Notes: generated by a model not told the origin, from the letters alone. Shown: positions 50,430 through 61,648, counted from the first letter of the stretch. The stretch: 64,000 nucleotides of DNA from Cycas panzhihuaensis (GCA_023213395.1 CM041465.1:205723741-205787740); one strand, 5' to 3'. Translations and numbers: made by a program.

Positions 50430-51060
50430 ATGAACGTGAAATGGTTTCTCCCAATCAGAAACCTTAACACTGGAGCCTCGGCTACCTTTTTCTTCAAAAG
50501 GTCAAATGCCAATTTCTATTTTAGCATCCATGCCTAGGCCATTGTTTTCTTCAATATAACTTTTAAAGGATGGGCAATTTGGACATACTTGCATATGAAT
50601 TTGCGGTTATATCCCGTCATTCCCAAAAATCCTTCTAAATTCTTTGTATTCTATGGTACTGGAAAATTCAAAATAATTGATACCTTCGCTAGATCTGTCA
50701 ACAATCCTTTCTTTGTTATGATGTTCTCGAGCAACGAACCAAATGGCACCATAAAGGTACACTTTTTTGGATTTAGACAAAGTTGACTTTTCCTGTAAAT
50801 TTCTAGCATTAACTATAAGTTGCTCAAATGATTTTTCAACAAGTTATACAGTGTCCAGTCATTCAGGAAGCCCTCAATGGTTTTTCATATCACATCTCTA
50901 AAAATATTTAGAATCACCCTTTGAAAGGTGGCAGGTGTATTTGTGAGACCAAATGGCATCACCGATATGCAAATGTGCCCTATTCAGTTACAAAAGTCAT
51001 CTTCAATTGGTCTTCAGGGGCTATCCATTATAACATGCTCCACTTCTTCATTTTCTTTTG
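50430..51060 (-). pseudogene. Gypsy H reverse transcriptase with N-terminal deletion
   Basis: Recognisable as APEDQLKMTFVTE, MPFGLTNTPATFQRVI and FLNDWTLYNLLKNHL (catalytic DD changed to ND), then LNPKKCTF and a connection region KNLEGFLGMTGY. The first 100 or so residues of a normal RT (the fingers, up to SGYNQI) are missing. The reading passes from the post-protease linker straight into APEDQ around 51050. Several frameshifts. Confidence 0.8.
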
Positions 51061-51088
51061 AATTTGAACTATCTTGACACATCTCTAG

Positions 51089-51670
51089 TCAGTAACAATT
51101 TGTTCCTTTAGCTTTAGCCTCTTCCCATGTTGTTTGGAGCCAATCTAGTATGTACGTAGATGAGGCTTCATTGGGTAAATCTGGTGGGGTCTTCAGAGCT
51201 TGATATGCCATCCCAAAGCAAGGACTTATCATGGTTGCCGATGTTGTGGTTGTTGCTGATGTTGTGTCTATATCTTCCACTTTCTCAATATGAGGCTCGT
51301 CTGAATAGAGTGGAAGTATCAACTTCTTCCCTACTGAATAAAATGTAAAGGTTAGCTTTCCTCAGTCTTGCAGAGCTTCGATTGTTAGCAACCAAGGCCT
51401 TCTCAGTAGCACAGGGTATGTCTTATTATGATTTTGCATTTTCACCATTGCAAAATCTAACCGTCCCGTGATACTTGCAACTGTCACTGGTACATTCAAC
51501 AATGTACCCATTAACCTAACTTGAAGCTGTTAGCTAACCGTATTGAATAATCTGGGGAAACCACATTGGTCATCCCAGAGAGATCCAGGTTGTTTTAGGG
51601 AGTACATTTACACCTGAACCACCATCTATTATTGTCTTGCAAATGGTTGCCCTAAATATGTTCATTGGGA
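51089..51670 (-). pseudogene. Gypsy H protease and linker
   Basis: TIIDGGSGVNVLPKTTW (about 51640-51580) is an aspartic protease active site of the DGGS type. RPWLLTIEALQD and an open 77-codon linker frame (51322-51089, with a run of Thr/Ser) follow. DGGS occurs in some plant gypsy groups and need not be a mutation. Confidence 0.75.
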
Positions 51671-51679
51671 CTCTCGAAT

Positions 51680-54050
51680 CTATTGCATTTGTTTTAAGGC
51701 TCTCAACACCGATTTTTCAATCTGATCTAGCACAACTTGCTGTAAATATCCTACTTGCCACCATTGAAAAACAATAACAATAGGAACTGAAATTCCTAAT
51801 TCCATTAAAAGATCTTTCACCGATTGTAGATGTTGCCAAGGATTTACCTCCATTCGCTCCCCTTGGAATGCTGTCTTCCTCTGGTACACCTTCCCTTTAA
51901 ATGTACTTGCTTGCCGTGCTTCCTCTTGATGGACAATCTTCATGGCATCCTGAAGAGCCTGGACTGCCTCCTGAAGTCTTTTCTTTTCAACAACAGGATT
52001 CGAGAAATTTTCTGCTACTAGAGTGGAGGTTGTCTTTCTGCTTCTTGTTTGCACATATACCGGTGGCTCCTCATCTGGGGATTTTGTTGCAAGATTAGAG
52101 CTCTGTACCTTTAGACTGGTATTCTTAGGGCAATTGCTCCACTCATGGTCTGCTGGACCACATTCTTCACAAATATAATCTTCATCTTGCTTTTGTAACA
52201 GACATTTTACTTGAAAATGGCCCCATCTCGATCATAAGTGACATCAATCAAGCTTAGTCTTCCCCTTGCATTGTTTAATGGAGCTTCGTTAAGGCTTCTG
52301 ATAGAAAGAATCTCGTATCTCGGCTCGAGATGCTCTATGATAACACTCCTAGGTGTTATGATTGGCTCTCCTACAAACCTCACACCATTTATTATCCAAG
52401 GCTTGTTGGTGCTTATTCCTCAGGTGACCAACTTGGCCACAGGGTAGGGGACACCACACATTGTCCCTTGTCTTCTCCATTTTAAGTCTTGCCAATTTTG
52501 ATCTTAGCTTCTTAATTTCTTGGCTCTATTGCATCGCTAAAGGAAGAGATACTGGAGGTTGTTGCTTTAGGGCCTTGACTTCTCTTTTTAATGCTTCCAA
52601 TTCTAGGTTCATTCCCTTATGTGGAGCATGATATGGCAAGGAATTTGCTACTGTCTGGGCATTAATTGTTTGTTGTTCAAAGATTTGGAAATTTGTCCCC
52701 AACATACCTGTTTGTAATCCTAGCTATAAATATCCCGTCTCCATTTGATTCTCGAATTTCAAAGCTAGTTCTCTTACCTATTCGTAGCTTTTCATTAGGT
52801 GTAGAATAAATTTCTCCTTCAATTGTGGTAAGAGACCTTGGACAAAATACTTTAGAGACAACATGGGATTTATAGGAGTTGTGGGATCCATTTTGTTCAT
52901 GATTATTTGTAATCTTCCATCAAAATCGCTTAGCGATTCTCCTGGAATCTGTCGAATCTCCCCAAAGTTTGAAAAATTGCCATTGGATCCCTTAATCTTT
53001 GGAATCTATCCAGGAATTGTGTTTGAATCTATTCTCATGTTGGATTTGCAGTCGAGATGTATTGATACCAGGCGATTGTTACTCCTCTTAGCGTAAAAAA
53101 GAATTGAGCTTTGATTTCCTTCGAATCTCGAATTCTTTTGATCTTTAACATGTTGGAAAAAAATGCCAGATGATCACCCAAATCACTTGATCTATCAAAT
53201 TATAAATGCCCAAATGCGGCATCATTCTGAATGATGATATATGGAGGGGCCAATTGGTTTCCTCTTTTCATATTTGCAATTGTGTTCCCTTGCCCTAAAT
53301 TTATCACTCCTCCCACAATTGGTCTGCTCTAAGATGTTTTATTTGCATTCCCGGTGGAAATTGCTGAACTGGTTCCTCCTCCATTCGAAAAGAAATTCCC
53401 AGGATTGGGAGAACCTCTGCTTGTGCTTCCCATCTATCCTAGACTTCCTCCACTTGTTTGTGTAAATGGTCTTGAGAAGATGGAGCTTGCCAATATTTCT
53501 CCCATCTTATTGAATAGAGGATTCAGGACATGAGAATAGAATTCCTTTATTTCTACTATGTGGCAATCCCATCTAGCACTGGTGGTGCTATATACCTCAA
53601 ATTTCACCAACTTTCCTAGATCTTCTATGTTTGAAATTGCAATTTCTTCAAGATTTTCTTGGCAATCTTCTCCTTCCTTGGGGTTTGTGTCCTTTGTGCA
53701 CCTCTGGTATAGTTCCGTTTCATCTCTCCCATCCTTTTACTTAATATCGATTGGTCGTTCTTCCAACGTTTTAATTTCTTTCAGTCTGCTACATCCATCC
53801 TATTTCTCTGAAGTTGGGCTTCTCTCCTGTCTACACTTTGCAAGTTGTCTCTTCCTTGCCTGCTTCTTCTCTACAGGCTCCTTTGGTTTGCAGACTCCGT
53901 GTTAAAGTCACTCGATCTCCCAATGCTGACCTCGTTCTTGCCTCGTTTTAGTTTTTCTTGTGAAACTAACTCTTGGTGGCATGGACAACCCTGCTCCTTT
54001 ACTCTGTCATTGCTTGGATACTCATCCTTTCACCGTCTTAGATTCAGGAA
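51680..54050 (-). pseudogene. Gypsy H gag with up to four zinc knuckles
   Basis: The capsid part (about 53230-52780) reads FDRSSDLGDHLAFFSNM, KEIKAQFFFTLRGVTIAWYQYI, then DFDGRLQIIMNKM, the usual gypsy gag pattern. Between about 52460 and 52130 four CX2CX4HX4C-type units occur: CPLPCGQVGHLRNKH, CEVCRRANHNT.EC, CHL.SRWGHFQVKC (second Cys now a stop) and CEECGPADHEWSNC. A 124-codon open frame (52054-51680) continues to the protease. The gag start is not certain; an ATG near 54020 is possible. Confidence 0.8.
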
Positions 54051-54065
54051 CTTGCATCGAACTAA

Positions 54066-54466
54066 TGTGTGCTGTCAATCTACCTCACATCTATCTATAA
54101 CAAAATAAGACAACAAAAGGTACATAGAGTTGAGCATACAAACCAAAACTTCATTATATAAAGGCCCTATGTCTGGTCCTCTCACAACCATAAGTAGGCT
54201 GGAGCAATATATAGTGGAAAGCCTGCGATGTAGACGGTATCAAAGATGCCCAAAGGTTTCTCCTATCTAGGCACACACACCATGGTACATAATGCGACTA
54301 TTTAACTTAAGCTGTTAGTTACGTTTTACACATTTGGTTACAAATGTCATCTATTACATAACCAATCAAATCATTAACGACTAACATTTACCATTAGATT
54401 ATAGTTCTTGTCGTAATTTGGGTGCCTGATTGCGACCTAGTCACACCTTTGGTTGTAGCTTGGTCA
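54066..54466 (-). repeat. 5' LTR of gypsy H, first part
   Basis: Begins TGTGTGC on the plus strand and aligns with 46048-46490. It is interrupted at 54466 by element I. Confidence 0.9.
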
Positions 54467-54691
54467 TGTTGAAAAATAAAACTTGTAATAAGAAAATATT
54501 CGCAAACAGAAACAAACACTTTCAGGATTGAACGGTACCCTTAAGATACCTCAAATTGTATTAACAAAACATCCTTACAACATCATACGATATGATACAC
54601 AATATTGTGTATTTATAATACAAGTCATGATGGTGAGAGTGGAACCCACTTGCATGTGGGAGAAAAACAAATGTGCATTAATATTCCAACA
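54467..54691 (-). repeat. 3' LTR of element I
   Basis: The plus strand runs TGTTGAAAAATA to TATTCCAACA. It is followed inward by the polypurine tract (54692-54702, minus TTAAGGGGGAA). Confidence 0.95.
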
Positions 54692-54759
54692 TTCCCCCTT
54701 AATGCACATTTGGGTCACTTGTATTTGCATCGCCTTGTCCTTGGAAATGTCTTGAAAAT

Positions 54760-54928
54760 GATGTCTTCAACTCAATCCTTGTCTTCAATCTTGTAGTAAT
54801 GTCTTTGATGTAGAATGATGTCTTCATCTTGAATTTAGTCTTTAATTCTGTACTGATGCCTTTGTAAGATGATGTCCTCAGCTTGATTTTCGTCTTCCAT
54901 CCTGTAGTGCTGATGTTGATGTAGCAGC
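54760..54928 (-). repeat. 54-57-bp tandem repeat coding an 18-19-residue peptide unit
   Basis: Plus-strand units start GATGTC(T/C)TCA at 54760, 54817 and 54871. On the minus strand each reads (A/V)EDII(L/F)..RH.Y.I.D. The three units sit at the C-terminal end of the gag-like frame and are separated by stop codons. Confidence 0.8.
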
Positions 54929-55872
54929 TCTAGCAAGTGCAAATCATGATTCTTCATTGTGCCTGGTCTAGTCTGATTTTGATGTAGATCCTGTAAACAA
55001 CCATCTTCAATCACAACTTGCATGTCATCATTATCTTATATAAACTCTTGATTACCATGTACAACAGTGATTTCTTCAACCTTTGGAGCGGAATCTTGAT
55101 CAACTTGCATACTCTTTGAATCAATGCTCAAAGTAGGAGCATCATTTAGACTTGAATCAATACAAGACTCATCATTTATGGGATCATCAGATTCACATTC
55201 AATTTCTCTTGAAATAATAGTATCATTTGAATAAACCTTTATCGATTCATCACTTTCAACGTCTTCATCAGTAGTTGTAATCTTATCAATACATTCAACC
55301 ATCGTTTCTTTACATTCAATAGAAATTTCATTAGTACGTATACATTCTTCATCTTGACATGTCGTTTCATCAGTGTTGATGATATTTTCTTTATTCATTG
55401 TTCCTGTGCCATAACCATAATTGACTTTAATTGCCTTTTCAAACATTCGTTGTGTCTTTTCAGGAGTTTGTTCAAATACTTCCCTTAGAAAATCCCAAGC
55501 TTCTTTAGTAGTACTTGCATGTAGAATCATAGGAATGACAAAATGGTATATGGAAGGAAGATCAGCCTCGTTGAATGCAACACGAATCATAATGAATGCC
55601 TTTCTTTGTTCTCAAGCATTTTCTTTTCTTCTTCATCCTTAGGGATATCATATCCATCAGTAAATCTTCCACAAACCTCTAGCTATGAAAAAACATCTCA
55701 TTTTAATCGTCCAAAAAAAGTAGTCTTCTCCATTACACTTAGGTATCATAAGAAATGAATCCTTTAAGTAATATTCATTTGTTTCAGGAACATACATAAC
55801 CACATCACTAACCTCCATGATTGCAAATGCCATCTCCAAACACCACGTCCCTTTTTCAATCAACTTACTCAC
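54835..55872 (-). pseudogene. Element I gag-like gene with acidic C-terminal domain
   Basis: The reading from 55872 includes YYLKDSFLMIPKCNGEDYFFWTIKMRCFF and, after two compensating frame changes (about 55660 and 55610), KKMLENKE, then ADLPSIYHF and TTKEAWDFLREVFE. This is the copia gag pattern of a W-containing first segment and a final AW.L. A Glu, Asp and Cys-containing acidic domain follows (55440-55036), then after a stop a His/Gln-rich tail and the peptide repeat. No zinc knuckle is evident. The acidic extension is not part of a standard gag. Confidence 0.75.
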
Positions 55873-57267
55873 CCATTAATCAATCTCATCAAACTTTCTC
55901 ATGTCTCATGTTCCTTACATCATTGACTTCATCATCACATCATTGCCTTATGCATCTCACATATTGCCAAATAGTCACATACAAAGAATATCTGAAACAC
56001 TTACTTCACCATAGAATCAAAGCTTATACCACATATATCTCACAGAAATCATGCATACCTCATGTCACCATTAAATCGCCAAGACACATCACACTTCACT
56101 TAATTGTCCAAAACACAACTCATGCCACAACACTACTCAACAAAGTTTGTTTCCCTGCAATTCAGGTAACTTCAACAAAAACTCATCCTTCTTTGCATTT
56201 AGTCAATTGAAAAAACATCATCAGAACAACCCTAATTTTGCCCTTAACATGCCCAACAAATGTCCAATCTTGTCATGTAACCTCACATGTAACAAGCATC
56301 TCATTGCCTTATATCACTATCTTTCTTGCCCTCAAATTAGCTTTATCATGCCCAAAAAGTCCTTTCACGAAAATCACATTCCACAGAGCACTTTATTGCC
56401 ATATGTCATATGCATTATCACTTCATCACCGCATTATGTTATAATAGCTCTCTCATACAAATACATGTAAGAAAGCACCCAAACTATCATTAAACAATCA
56501 CCACCATGCACCACAAATCACTAATAAAGTGCCAAATACATTCACCTCAACATGAATTAATGTCGTCTCACATTGCAATAGTACTCTCCCATGCACAACA
56601 TACATAAGAGAGCCTCAAACAATCACCTCATTACCATTGCCTCATTCATGTTACCATATCAATATGAAACCCTTAAATTCCCAAAAAACTTATTTTTGAA
56701 AAAGAATATAGCTCAAAAATATAGAAAATATAGATGGAAATGATGGCCTCTAAAAATACGATTCCAATGGTTCAGACAAATTAAATTCTGATATCTAGAT
56801 CAAAAGTTATGCCCCTTTTAAGAATTTCACAATTAGGGTTTTTAGGGACTGTAATAGTATCTTTTGATAAACTACTAATAACCTTTTATTCTGAACTCTG
56901 ATGAACCTCAAATCACTTCCATTAGAAAGTAAATTATAAAACGCACAGAATAAAAAAAAAATTTGAGGTCATTTGGATACCTGTAGCCAAAGTTATGGCA
57001 CTTTGAAGTTAAAGTTGCAGATCTGTCTCAAAAAATGCGGCGACGGAAAAAACAGGGCGAAATTAATTCTGCTACAATTTTTGCACTTTCACCCCAAAAT
57101 TTATAGTGCGATCACTCAAATTTTACAGAACAAGCCATTTCGTTTCAATTTTGCCATTACTTTTCAGAAATTTCAATGTTTATTCTCTTGAATATGCTTT
57201 CAACCCTTGATGGCACCTCCCAAAACACCACTCCGATATCGAACAAAACACCTCTCTCAACCTGGGC
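55873..57267 (-). other. Leader of element I
   Basis: 1.4 kb, pyrimidine-rich on the plus strand, with many ATCAC/CATCTCA runs and no coding sequence on the element's strand. Its PBS-proximal 500 bp resembles 13860-14290. Confidence 0.7.
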
Positions 57268-57279
57268 GCTCTGATACCA
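57268..57279 (-). other. Primer-binding site of element I
   Basis: The minus strand reads TGGTATCAGAGC, exact, directly after the LTR. Confidence 0.95.
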
Positions 57280-57503
57280 TGTTGAAAAATAGAACCTGCA
57301 ATAAGATAACATTCGCAAATAGAAACAAACACCTCTAGGATCGAACGGTACCCTTAAGGTACCTCAAATTGTATTAACAAAACATCCTTAGAACATCATA
57401 TGATATGATACACAATATTGTGTATTTATAATACAAGTCATGATGGTTAGAGTGGAACCCACTTGCATGTGGGACAAAAACAATGTGCATTAATATTCCA
57501 ATA
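57280..57503 (-). repeat. 5' LTR of element I
   Basis: 224 bp, the partner of 54467-54691. The outer end CCAATA carries one C-to-T change from CCAACA. Confidence 0.95.
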
Positions 57504-57643
57504 GGTCACACTTGGTTGCAGTTGGTTGCACCTGTTATGACTTTATTCTACTTTTGGTTGTACTTGGTCGCACTTGGTACAATGTGATTCTATCAAAAAA
57601 TTGCAATTCATTGTTCAGAGTTGTGTCTTTTTCCCCGCACACA
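57504..57643 (-). repeat. 5' LTR of gypsy H, second part
   Basis: Continues the LTR after element I (its first five bases, GGTCA, are the duplication) and aligns with about 46490-46600, ending GCACACA. Confidence 0.9.
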
Positions 57644-60417
57644 CCTTCAACAGGGAATGGTCTGAAGATTTGAACCATCATAATGTTATAGTTTTACTAT
57701 GAGACAATAGTAAACATAGAATTATAGGACTTGGAAATGTCCTTTTGAAAACTTATGGTGGGCTTAATAGAATCTCTAATGTTCTATGTGTACCCTCATT
57801 TTAATACAATTTGTTATTTGTTAATTAGATAATGCAGATGGACTTAGAAGTGGTTTTTAATAAGAACAATTGTATGATTAAGGAAGGAGGTTACATTATT
57901 GCTCAAGGAAGTAAGGAGAATGGCTTATGCAAGCTTTCTCACATACTAGAGCATGGACTTGTGACTAAAGAGGCAAATAGTTACTTTTGGCATGACCGAT
58001 ATGGTCATATGAATTATTATGACTTGAAATTGCTACACAGGTTTAACATGATGAGTGGCTTACCTTTTGTACAAAAGGAGGATGAAATTTGTGATGCATG
58101 TGCATTGGCAAAACATGGGTAGAAGTTCATGAAGAATCAGTGGAGAACTAAGGAGAAGTTGGAATTAGTCTAGAGTGATTTATGTGGACCATTCTCCACA
58201 TGGTCCTTGGGAGGCATATTACTTTGGGACTTTTATAGATGACTTTATAGGGAAGATGTGGATTTATCTCCTCAAGCATAAGTCATAATCATTTTATTTT
58301 TTCAAGTAGTTTAGAGTAGAGTAGGCATATTTCTTAGGTTTGAAGATCTAAGCCTTGAGAAGTGATAGCGGTGGAGAGTGTGATTCTATTGAGCTCTTGT
58401 AATTTTGTAAGAAGGAATTAGGAGGCAATTTACTACTGCATATACACCACAACAAAATGGTGTTACAAAGAGGAAGAATAGTACTATTGTAGAGATGGCC
58501 AGATGTATGTTGAATGCTAAAGGTCTTTCTCCTGGTTATTGGGGTGAAGTAGCACCACAACAATTTACCTCCTGAATCGATGCCCCACCAAAGAAGTTAG
58601 GAATGTAACTCCGTAGGAAGCATGGACTTGATTGAAGCCATGTGTTAGTCACATAAGAGTTTCTGGGAGCATTGCATATGCTCATATTCCTATGGAGTGA
58701 AGAAGGAAGTTAGATGACAAAAGTCGAAAATGTATACTTGTTGGATATGGTGATGCATCCAAGGCTTATAGGTTGATAGATCCATCCAATAGGGAATTCA
58801 TAATTAGTAGGGATGTCATTTTTGATGAACATAAAGATGACAAAGTGGAAGGTAAAATTGAAGATAAAACTCCAAGTACAAGTATTAACATTGATGTACC
58901 TGAATCTAATTCAAGGAGACAAAATGTAAGAGCACTAAGTCCTAAACCTAGAGTCCATTGCAAGGTGAATCTTCACAAGTTTCTTCGGAGTATAACTCAA
59001 TAATAAAAAATGAATACATGGGACTTGGTCGAACTTCTCATTGGTAAAAGACCAATTGGGCGTAGATGGGTTTATAAACTTAAGTTTTGCTCAAATGGTT
59101 CCACAGACAAGTACAAAGTTAGATTTATTGCCAAGGGATATGTTGAGGTCAAAGGTGTAAACTTTGAAGAAACCTTTGCTTTATTAGAAAAGATGATTGA
59201 GATTAGATTGTTGATCAATATAGTAGCATAGTTTGGCTAGGAGATCCACCTAATGGATGTAATGAATGCTTTTCTAAACGACATTCTAGAGGATGAGGTC
59301 TACATGGTTCAACCACATGGATTTGAGCAAGTGGGAAGAGAATATTCGGTCTATAGGCTCAAGTAAGCCTTATATGGACTAAAACAAGCCCCATGGGCTT
59401 GGTATGCTTGAATCAATGAGCATCTCTTAAATGGGTTCACAAGTTATGACTCAGATCAGAGTTTATATGTAAAGTTGGAGGATGAACACATACTTATAGT
59501 TGCAGTTTATGTTGATGATTTAATCATCACCATGAGTGACACCAAATAGATTGCAAATCTCAAAGGAAATTTGTTAAAATCCTTTGAGATGACGGACTTA
59601 GGACCTTTGCATTGTTATCTTGGGATCGTGATATGGTAGAGACACGACAACATATTCATATGTCAGTCCAAATATACACAATTTGTTGAAGAAGTTTCAC
59701 ATGGATGAGTTCAAAGCAGTTGCTGCCCCCATAGAGACAAGTGTGAATTTGGCCAGGCAAACCGATGAGGAGGTTGTGGACAAGATCTTGTTTAGACGAT
59801 TGGTGGTGGGTTAGTGTCAAGATTCATGAGTACTCCTTCCATTTCACACTGGAAAGTTGCCCAATGCATTATGAGGTATGTAAAGGGGACTATTAGGTTT
59901 GGGCTTGAGTTTGCCAAGTGTACAGATTTTAGATTGCAAGGGTATATAGATTCAGATTGGTAGGTGACAGTAATGACAAGAAGTTTATTTTTGGATATAT
60001 GTTCACACTGGGATTGGTTGTTGTTTCTTGGGCTAGCAAGAAACAAACTGCAATATCATTGTCATCGACAGAGGAAGAGTACAAAGTATTAGTTGTAGCT
60101 TCTTGTGAGGTAGTTTGGTTAAGAAGGATACTTAGCCATGTTTAGCTTCATCAGGACGGTGCCATAGTTTTGTTTTGTGACAACTAGAGTACCATACATC
60201 TCTCGAAGAATCTAGTTTTTCATGCAAGGACAAAGCATATCGAGATTCATCATCATTTCATTGGGACTAGATGTTGAATGATATAGCATAGTTGGTGTAC
60301 TATTTGAATGATTACCAGATTGTAGATATGTTAACCAAGGCACTGAATAATTAGAAATTTGAGAAGTTCAGAGAACTTCTTAGGGTCAAGGAGAATGAAG
60401 TTAATTTTATGGGGGAT
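57644..60417 (+). pseudogene. Copia element G, right part: protease to RNase H
   Basis: Continues 45770-46047. The protease end has GLGNVLLKTYGGL. GAG-pre-integrase is open from 57832 with WHDRYGHMNYYDLK and CDACALAKHG. Integrase follows at about 58140-58620 (DLCGP; LRSDSGGEC). RT begins near 59010 with MNTWDLVELLIGKRPIGRRWVY and has an intact YVDDLIIT at about 59511. RNase H near 59960-60380 reads SSTEEEYKVL and HIEIHHHFI. A purine tract ATGGGGGAT (60409-60417) ends the internal region. Numerous stops and frame changes. Confidence 0.88.
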
Positions 60418-61030
60418 TGCTAAGAATAATGTTAATTTTGACATTTTAAGTTAGTCTTTACATAGACTGGAAGATGCTATTGTCACCCAATCAACCATAA
60501 GGCAATAAAGCCAATGGAGACCCTTCAAATTCTTGTATCGACAATGACACCAAATATTGGCGAATCTAGGGCATTAGGAATTCATCTGCCAATGTGTCAT
60601 CATAGTTCAATGATGGCATTCGCAATCATGATATTGATATCATCATATTAATAGCACATCATTCTTAAGAGGAGAGAAGCTTGAGAGAAGAGGACACAAA
60701 TATGAGCAACAATGACATCATTTATTAATCATGAGGATTACATGGCTCGCAGGTTAGTGGAGGCTACTGACTTGGAGGCAATGTGTTGACCATCTCACAA
60801 TAATCCTTCATGCAATAGTCTTCACAAGTGCCACTCTCATGTAATTGATTTATATTTTATGTTGGTTGATTCAACTACCCAACTTATCCTTACATTAATG
60901 CCCCTTTTATACATTAAGTAATCCTTATATCAAGACAAGTTTCAATTACCCCTTTTAATATATGATCAAAAACCCTTTATCAATATGTTGACCATGGCTC
61001 TTTTATAGGTCAACAATGGACTCCATTAAT
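60418..61030 (+). repeat. 3' LTR of copia element G
   Basis: Starts TGCTAAGAATAATGTTAATTTTGAC directly after the purine tract; TGTTAAG would be the usual form. The end is not definable because no 5' copy is visible, so 61030 is only where a different element begins to be read. Confidence 0.45.
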
Positions 61031-61386
61031 ATAAGGCAAGTTTGAAGTCTGATGTTTGAAGAGTTCTAAAGGCACATAATTTGGAATCTATAGAGGAGGC
61101 TGTGGGGCTAGCACTTCATATGGACGAGCCTAAAGAGGGCATGAAGAGTTAGTTTGAAGGTAATGATTCTTTTAAGTCACCAAAAGGAAACTAGTCAGCC
61201 AAGTCATTCTCATGTTCAAAGATGGCATTTTGTGCTAGAAGTAAAGGCAAGTTCCAAAAAAGGAACCATGGTGAGTCCTTTGAGAGAATAAATCTTGTTG
61301 AAGACCAAAAGAAATGCATGGAAAACAATTTGTGCTTTATTTGTAAGCAAGGAGGACTTCACTCTTATAATTTTCAAGAAAAGTAA
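61031..61386 (+). pseudogene. Gypsy gag fragment
   Basis: Plus-strand reading with VLKAHNLESIEEAVGLALHMDE, then a Ser/Lys-rich stretch and a zinc-knuckle remnant CFICKQGGLHSYNF (61333-61374) in which the last Cys is Phe. This is the C-terminal gag of a Ty3/gypsy element. Both the upstream capsid and downstream protease are absent. Confidence 0.7.
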
Positions 61387-61503
61387 ATATCTTGTGAGTT
61401 AAAAAACTAGGAATAAACCAAACAAAAATTGCAAGCACATAGGAATTTCGAATAGAATTAGTCTACCTTCAAATTTCTTCATTCATTAAGAATTGACACA
61501 CCT

Positions 61504-61648
61504 ATGTGTGAGCTGTTAAACATTACATCTAACAAGAATGTAGAGCCAATTTTACAAGATTCACTATCAAAATAATATGAAAATTTGATAGTAAATCCTA
61601 TAAAATTAAGTCTCAATTCTTGTTAGATGTAATGTTTAACAACTCACA
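61504..61648. repeat. 145-bp foldback (near-complete imperfect palindrome)
   Basis: TGTGTGAGCTGTTAAACATT at the left is matched in reverse complement by AATGTTTAACAACTCACA at the right. The pairing continues inward through CTAACAAGAAT, GAGCCAATTTTACAAGATTCA and CTATCAAA to a centre near 61580. A PBS-like sequence follows immediately. Confidence 0.85.

Larger units (their letters stand above)
54467..57503 (-). mobile_element. Element I: compact gag-only LTR retroelement nested in the H LTR
   Basis: 3,037 bp with LTRs of 225 bp (54467-54691) and 224 bp (57280-57503). The target duplication GGTCA is perfect (54462-54466 and 57504-57508). PBS and polypurine tract are in place. The interior holds only a gag-like gene and its acidic and repeat-rich extension; there is no protease, integrase, RT or RNase H. 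The LTRs differ at about 16 sites (about 7%). This is the layout of a non-autonomous element that keeps gag and depends on another element's pol. Confidence 0.95.
46048..57643 (-). mobile_element. Gypsy element H with extra 3' reading frame, split by element I
   Basis: The LTR termini are TGTGTGC and GCACACA (7-bp perfect inverted ends). LTRs lie at 46048-46600 and 54066-54466 plus 57504-57643. Minus-strand order is gag, protease, RT, RNase H, integrase (the Ty3/gypsy order), then a 578-codon extra frame, polypurine tract and 3' LTR. It interrupts the protease of copia G; flanks TCTT and CCTT suggest a short imperfect target duplication. The LTR copies differ by roughly 10% over their first 225 bases, plus indels. 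DGGS protease and an extra ORF recall the Tat/Athila group, but the lineage is not settled. Confidence 0.9.

Noticed and set aside
53558-54108. Open plus frames of 115 and 87 codons rich in Leu, Ser and Phe
   Set aside because: Antisense of gypsy H gag. The hydrophobic composition is what the complement of Lys/Glu/Arg codons gives.
55821-56470. Plus frames of up to 129 codons rich in Thr, His and Ser
   Set aside because: They lie in the leader of element I on the opposite strand. The composition reflects CA-rich runs, not a protein.
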